From positions 1-7,253 of the forward strand of contig JAJQHI010000186.1 of the NCBI GenBank assembly GCA_021199825.1: DNA of 7,253 nt. Reading direction: 5' to 3'. This DNA is from Bacillota bacterium (GTDB lineage: Bacteria > Bacillota > Clostridia > Oscillospirales > CAG-272). Of the stretch, positions 5,229 through 7,253 are shown piece after piece. The notes below the pieces were generated by a model, which worked only from the letters and a program-made list of their open reading frames with translations, made no database searches and had not been told where the DNA came from. Numbering within the stretch: position 1 is the stretch's first letter; each line of letters starts with the position of its first letter. Both the position numbers and the translations under genes were made by a program.

Positions 5229-5284
5229 GCGATGGTTTTCGCGCGAAAACCATCGCATAGAGCGGGCGGATGACCCGCCCGCTC
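5229..5284 (-). terminator. two strong hairpins at the 3' end of lipoprotein A (possible terminator)
   Basis: Seventeen bases past the lipoprotein A stop is a hairpin with 10-bp GC-rich arms (5260-5269 with 5275-5284, loop ATGAC). It is followed by a perfect 28-bp palindrome (5229-5256, half GCGATGGTTTTCGC). Neither has a proper T-run on the minus strand; the second is followed by GTGAAAAAAAC. They probably end or protect the lipoprotein mRNA and shield the tRNA-Leu promoter, but this is not a canonical intrinsic terminator. Confidence 0.5.
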
Positions 5285-5301
5285 ACCTGCAATTCAAATG
5301 C

Positions 5302-6162
5302 TTACTCAGCCGTGCCGGCAACGCCCCAGATTTCAAACTCCGCGATGTTGCAGTAGCAGCCCGTCTCGCATACGTACCTTACATAATAGTAAACGGTGTC
5401 GTCGTCGATGTCTTCCATCTCAAAGTCGCCGCCGTCAGGTGCGTTTTCGATAACGAAAAGCGTCGTCCATGTTTCGCCGTCAACGGATGCCTCAAAGTAA
5501 CCGTCAAGCATACGGTCAGTCCAGCCTGAACGCGGATAATAGCGAATCTGATGAATTACAACGCCCTCTTCGATATAAGCGCCTACATATCCCGTGTAAA
5601 GCGGAGAGCCCGATTCGTCAACCGATGTCCAGTCCTCGCCCTTGCCTTCGTTATAAAGCACGATGCCGTACTCGGTGTCGGATGAATCACTCGTGTATCC
5701 GAGATATTCGTCGCAGTCATAGTATGTGTCTATGTCCTGATCGAATGCATACTCGCCCGTAGCGCTGAGGCTGCTCTCCCAAGTGCCCTTGCCGTCATGG
5801 ATAACGTGGTCAGAGTCGATTACAAAGTACTGTGACTCTGCGTCAGGTGCGCCCCAGTCCCAGTCGACTGACGCGGGCTCAACTCCGTTGATTGACTCCC
5901 AGTCATAAGCGTAGTGATTGGCGGTGTTTTCAACCGACTCGGTTGTGTCCGCTTCGGTTTCTGTTCCGGCTTCCGTGCCCTCTTCGGTTTCGGTGCCTTC
6001 CTCTGTGTCCGCCTCAGTGGACTCCTCAGCGCCCGCGGTCGTTGTGCCGTCAGCGGCACTCGTGTTTGTGTCCTCTCCCTCATCGTCTCCGCCGCACGCA
6101 GTGAGAGCCGTCATGCAGAAGATGAGCGAAAGAGCAAGAAGCATTGATATAAACTTCTTCAT
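5302..6162 (-). CDS. lipoprotein A: Thr/Glu-rich stalk plus discoidin (F5/8 type C)-like domain
   Basis: This 286-residue protein starts MKKFISMLLALSLIFCMTAL followed by TAC, a type II signal with lipobox LTAC and Cys23. Residues 24-80 are a low-complexity acidic Thr/Glu/Gly linker built on repeats such as EEGTETEEGTEAGTETE. Residues about 85-281 match the F5/8 type C/CBM32-like pattern: AFDQDIDTYYDCDEY (139-153), GIVLYNEG, VVIHQIRYYPRSGWTDRMLD (201-220), GYFEASVDGETWTTLF (221-236), and VYYYVRYV...CNIAEFEIWG (257-280). Such domains bind glycans or other surface ligands. No enzymatic domain is present. ATG 6162 is set by GGGAGGAG eight bases upstream; an upstream in-frame extension would run into its own promoter. 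It is a paralogue of the next gene, with a nearly identical N-terminus, and has its own promoter at 6235-6263. Confidence 0.85.
   Translation of the reverse strand: MKKFISMLLALSLIFCMTALTACGGDDEGEDTNTSAADGTTTAGAEESTEADTEEGTETEEGTEAGTETEADTTESVENTANHYAYDWESINGVEPASVDWDWGAPDAESQYFVIDSDHVIHDGKGTWESSLSATGEYAFDQDIDTYYDCDEYLGYTSDSSDTEYGIVLYNEGKGEDWTSVDESGSPLYTGYVGAYIEEGVVIHQIRYYPRSGWTDRMLDGYFEASVDGETWTTLFVIENAPDGGDFEMEDIDDDTVYYYVRYVCETGCYCNIAEFEIWGVAGTAE
5929..6090 (-). repeat. low-complexity Thr/Glu linker coding repeat in lipoprotein A
   Basis: The linker codons form degenerate tandem units (on the plus strand, variants of TCGGTTTCGGTGCC and TTCCGTGCC) encoding GTETE/GTEAG-type repeats. Lipoprotein B has the same array at about 7022-7189. 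Such arrays can change length by slippage or recombination. Confidence 0.6.
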
Positions 6163-6170
6163 TGTTTTTT

Positions 6171-6178
6171 CTCCTCCC
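6171..6178 (-). promoter_or_regulatory. Shine-Dalgarno of lipoprotein A
   Basis: GGGAGGAG (minus strand) lies eight bases before ATG 6162. This fixes the start at the lipoprotein signal MKKF rather than at codons further upstream. Confidence 0.8.
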
Positions 6179-6234
6179 TTTGTGAGAATAATATTCGTTC
6201 CGCAGGAATACCTCCCTTGGAATGTCCTTATGGA

Positions 6235-6263
6235 ATTGTAGCCCAAACGAACTCAAATGTCAA
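6235..6263 (-). promoter_or_regulatory. sigma-A promoter of lipoprotein A
   Basis: On the minus strand the -35 is a perfect TTGACA (6258-6263) and the -10 is TACAAT (6235-6240), 17 bp apart. The resulting leader is about 65 nt. Just upstream lies a small inverted repeat, TTAAC-ACACC-GTTAA (6280-6294), which overlaps the tail of the preceding terminator and could be an operator half-site pair. That last point is speculative. Confidence 0.85.
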
Positions 6264-6292
6264 GTGCTTTTTTTAAGATTTAACACACCGTT

Positions 6293-6336
6293 AAAACAAA
6301 ACAAAAGAGCCTGACACGCTGCGTGCCAGGCTCTTT
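6293..6336 (-). terminator. intrinsic terminator of lipoprotein B
   Basis: AAAGAGCCTG (6304-6313) pairs with CAGGCTCTTT (6327-6336). The stem continues as CACG/CGTG past a single A-C mismatch to a 3-nt loop. On the minus strand it is followed by TGTTTTGTTTT. It separates lipoprotein B from the promoter of lipoprotein A. Confidence 0.85.
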
Positions 6337-6361
6337 AGGTTCACTTTGTCATAGCGTAAGA

Positions 6362-7253
6362 TTAGGAACCGGATACGCCCCAGATCTCAAGCTCAGCGAT
6401 GTTGCAGTAGCCTTCGTCAGGTGATACGTATCTTACGTAGTAGTAAACGGTAGCGTCGTCAATGTCAACGAACGTGAAGTCGGCAACTGAAGGTTCTTCC
6501 TCTACTGTGTAAAGGGTAACCCATGTCTCGCCGTCAACTGAAGCCTCGAAGTAACCGTTAACCATGCGTGCTGTCATGTTGGAACGAGGATAATAGCGAA
6601 GCTGATGAATAACAACGCCCGACTCAATATACGCGCCTACATAGCCCGTATAAATCTCGTTTCCATCCTCATCGGTATCCTTTGCGCCGTCGCCGTCAGC
6701 GTCGCCTGCAATCCAGTCCTCGCCGAGACCCTGATCGTAAAGAACAATACCGCCGAACGCAAGGCTGTTCGGATGATCCGCAGATGAAAGACCCTCATCG
6801 CAGTCATAGAATGTATCCATTCCGTCAGAGCCGCCGTCAAATACATAGCATGCGCTTGTGCTCTCAACGTCAGACCATGAACCCTTGCCGTCGTGGATGA
6901 CGTGGTCAGCATCGATTACGAAGTAATGTGACTCATCATCGGGTGCGCCCCAGTCAAAATAGCAGGAAGCAGGCTCAAAGCCGTCATTGATTGTTGACCA
7001 ATCATAAGCAACCGTGTTTGCCTCATCTGTCGCATCAGCGGTCGTAACCTCTTCGGTTTCTGTTCCGGCTTCCGTGCCTTCTTCGGTTTCGGTGCCTTCA
7101 TCTGTGCCCGCCTCGGTTGAATCCTCAGCACCCGCGGTCGTCGTGCCGTCAGCGGCACTCGTGTTTGTGTCCTCTCCCTCATCGTCTCCGCCGCAGGCTG
7201 TAAGAGCCGTCATGCAGAAGATGAGCGAAAGAGCAAGAAGCATTGATATAAAC
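6362..7253 (-). CDS. lipoprotein B: paralogue of lipoprotein A (start codon just outside window)
   Basis: The frame is open to the right edge. By comparison with lipoprotein A only MKK is missing, giving 299 residues in full (numbers assume MKK). The signal peptide and lipobox LTAC (Cys23) are identical to A. The Thr/Glu linker (24-82) is followed by an F5/8 type C-like domain at about 86-296: VFDGGSDGMDTFYDCDEG (140-157), GIVLYDQG, VVIHQLRYYPRSNMTARM (216-233), GYFEASVDGETWVTLY (236-251) and VYYYVRYV...CNIAELEIWG (272-295). Unlike A, it carries an Asp-rich insertion at 187-202 (D-A-D-G-D-G-A-K-D-T-D-E-D-G-N-E) resembling a calcium-binding loop. A surface ligand-binding role is inferred from the domain type. 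It has its own terminator (6293-6336); its promoter is outside the window. Confidence 0.85.
   Translation of the reverse strand, partial: FISMLLALSLIFCMTALTACGGDDEGEDTNTSAADGTTTAGAEDSTEAGTDEGTETEEGTEAGTETEEVTTADATDEANTVAYDWSTINDGFEPASCYFDWGAPDDESHYFVIDADHVIHDGKGSWSDVESTSACYVFDGGSDGMDTFYDCDEGLSSADHPNSLAFGGIVLYDQGLGEDWIAGDADGDGAKDTDEDGNEIYTGYVGAYIESGVVIHQLRYYPRSNMTARMVNGYFEASVDGETWVTLYTVEEEPSVADFTFVDIDDATVYYYVRYVSPDEGYCNIAELEIWGVSGS

Noticed and set aside
5929..6090. CRISPR-like array in the repeated linker DNA of the lipoproteins
   Set aside because: The units are degenerate, contiguous and in frame within a coding linker. There are no conserved repeats with unique spacers.
5892..6241. Plus-strand Ser/Val- and Arg/Pro-rich open frames opposite lipoprotein A
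   Set aside because: They arise from the antisense of the Thr/Glu linker codons and signal peptide, and have no supporting start signals.
5302..6246. Longer version of lipoprotein A starting at 6246
   Set aside because: The extension would begin inside the promoter spacer (-10 at 6235-6240), before transcription starts. The Shine-Dalgarno and signal peptide support ATG 6162.

Overview
The window looks like chromosomal DNA from a clostridial Firmicute (Bacillota), perhaps an Oscillospiraceae/Ruminococcaceae-type gut or rumen organism. This is inferred from strong GGAGG-type ribosome binding sites, consensus sigma-A promoters with 17-bp spacers, a Zn-ribbon L28, a DUF6873-type protein, CGGGGC-TCT-GCCCCG intergenic hairpins and short lipoproteins with LTAC lipoboxes. 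No phage, IS, plasmid, CRISPR or recognisable defence genes were found.

Layout. Positions 3-158 (+) are the 3' end of an unrecognised gene. Next comes rplS (ribosomal protein L19, 313-654, +) with a consensus promoter, a structured 5' leader and a strong terminator. Positions 717-999 have no gene but hold a composite inverted-repeat element. Positions 1000-2562 (+) encode a secreted GHL10/DUF187 glycoside-hydrolase-like lipoprotein. Convergent to it on the minus strand lie a small DUF1294 membrane protein (2582-2863), a DUF6873 (GME-fold) protein (2868-3593) and rpmB (ribosomal protein L28, 3681-3869). In transcription order this is rpmB, a terminator, DUF6873, then DUF1294. Further minus-strand genes are an S66 LD-carboxypeptidase (4048-4944), tRNA-Leu(GAG) (5064-5145), and two tandem paralogous discoidin-like lipoproteins (5302-6162, and 6362 to beyond the right edge).

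How the genes relate. Two ribosomal-protein genes and a tRNA gene supply translation, each behind its own good promoter. Two proteins plausibly act on the cell wall: the GHL10 lipoprotein outside the cell and the cytosolic LD-carboxypeptidase in peptidoglycan recycling. The paired lipoproteins have a Thr/Glu-rich stalk and a single F5/8-type-C-like domain, which suggests surface binding to glycan or another ligand. They share a nearly identical 5' end but have diverged binding domains.

Most of the window is ordinary core genome. The parts most worth a second look are the duplicated lipoproteins (one with an Asp-rich Ca-loop-like insertion), the rpmB-terminator-DUF6873-DUF1294 arrangement, the candidate r-protein leaders, and several perfect loopless palindromes at gene borders.
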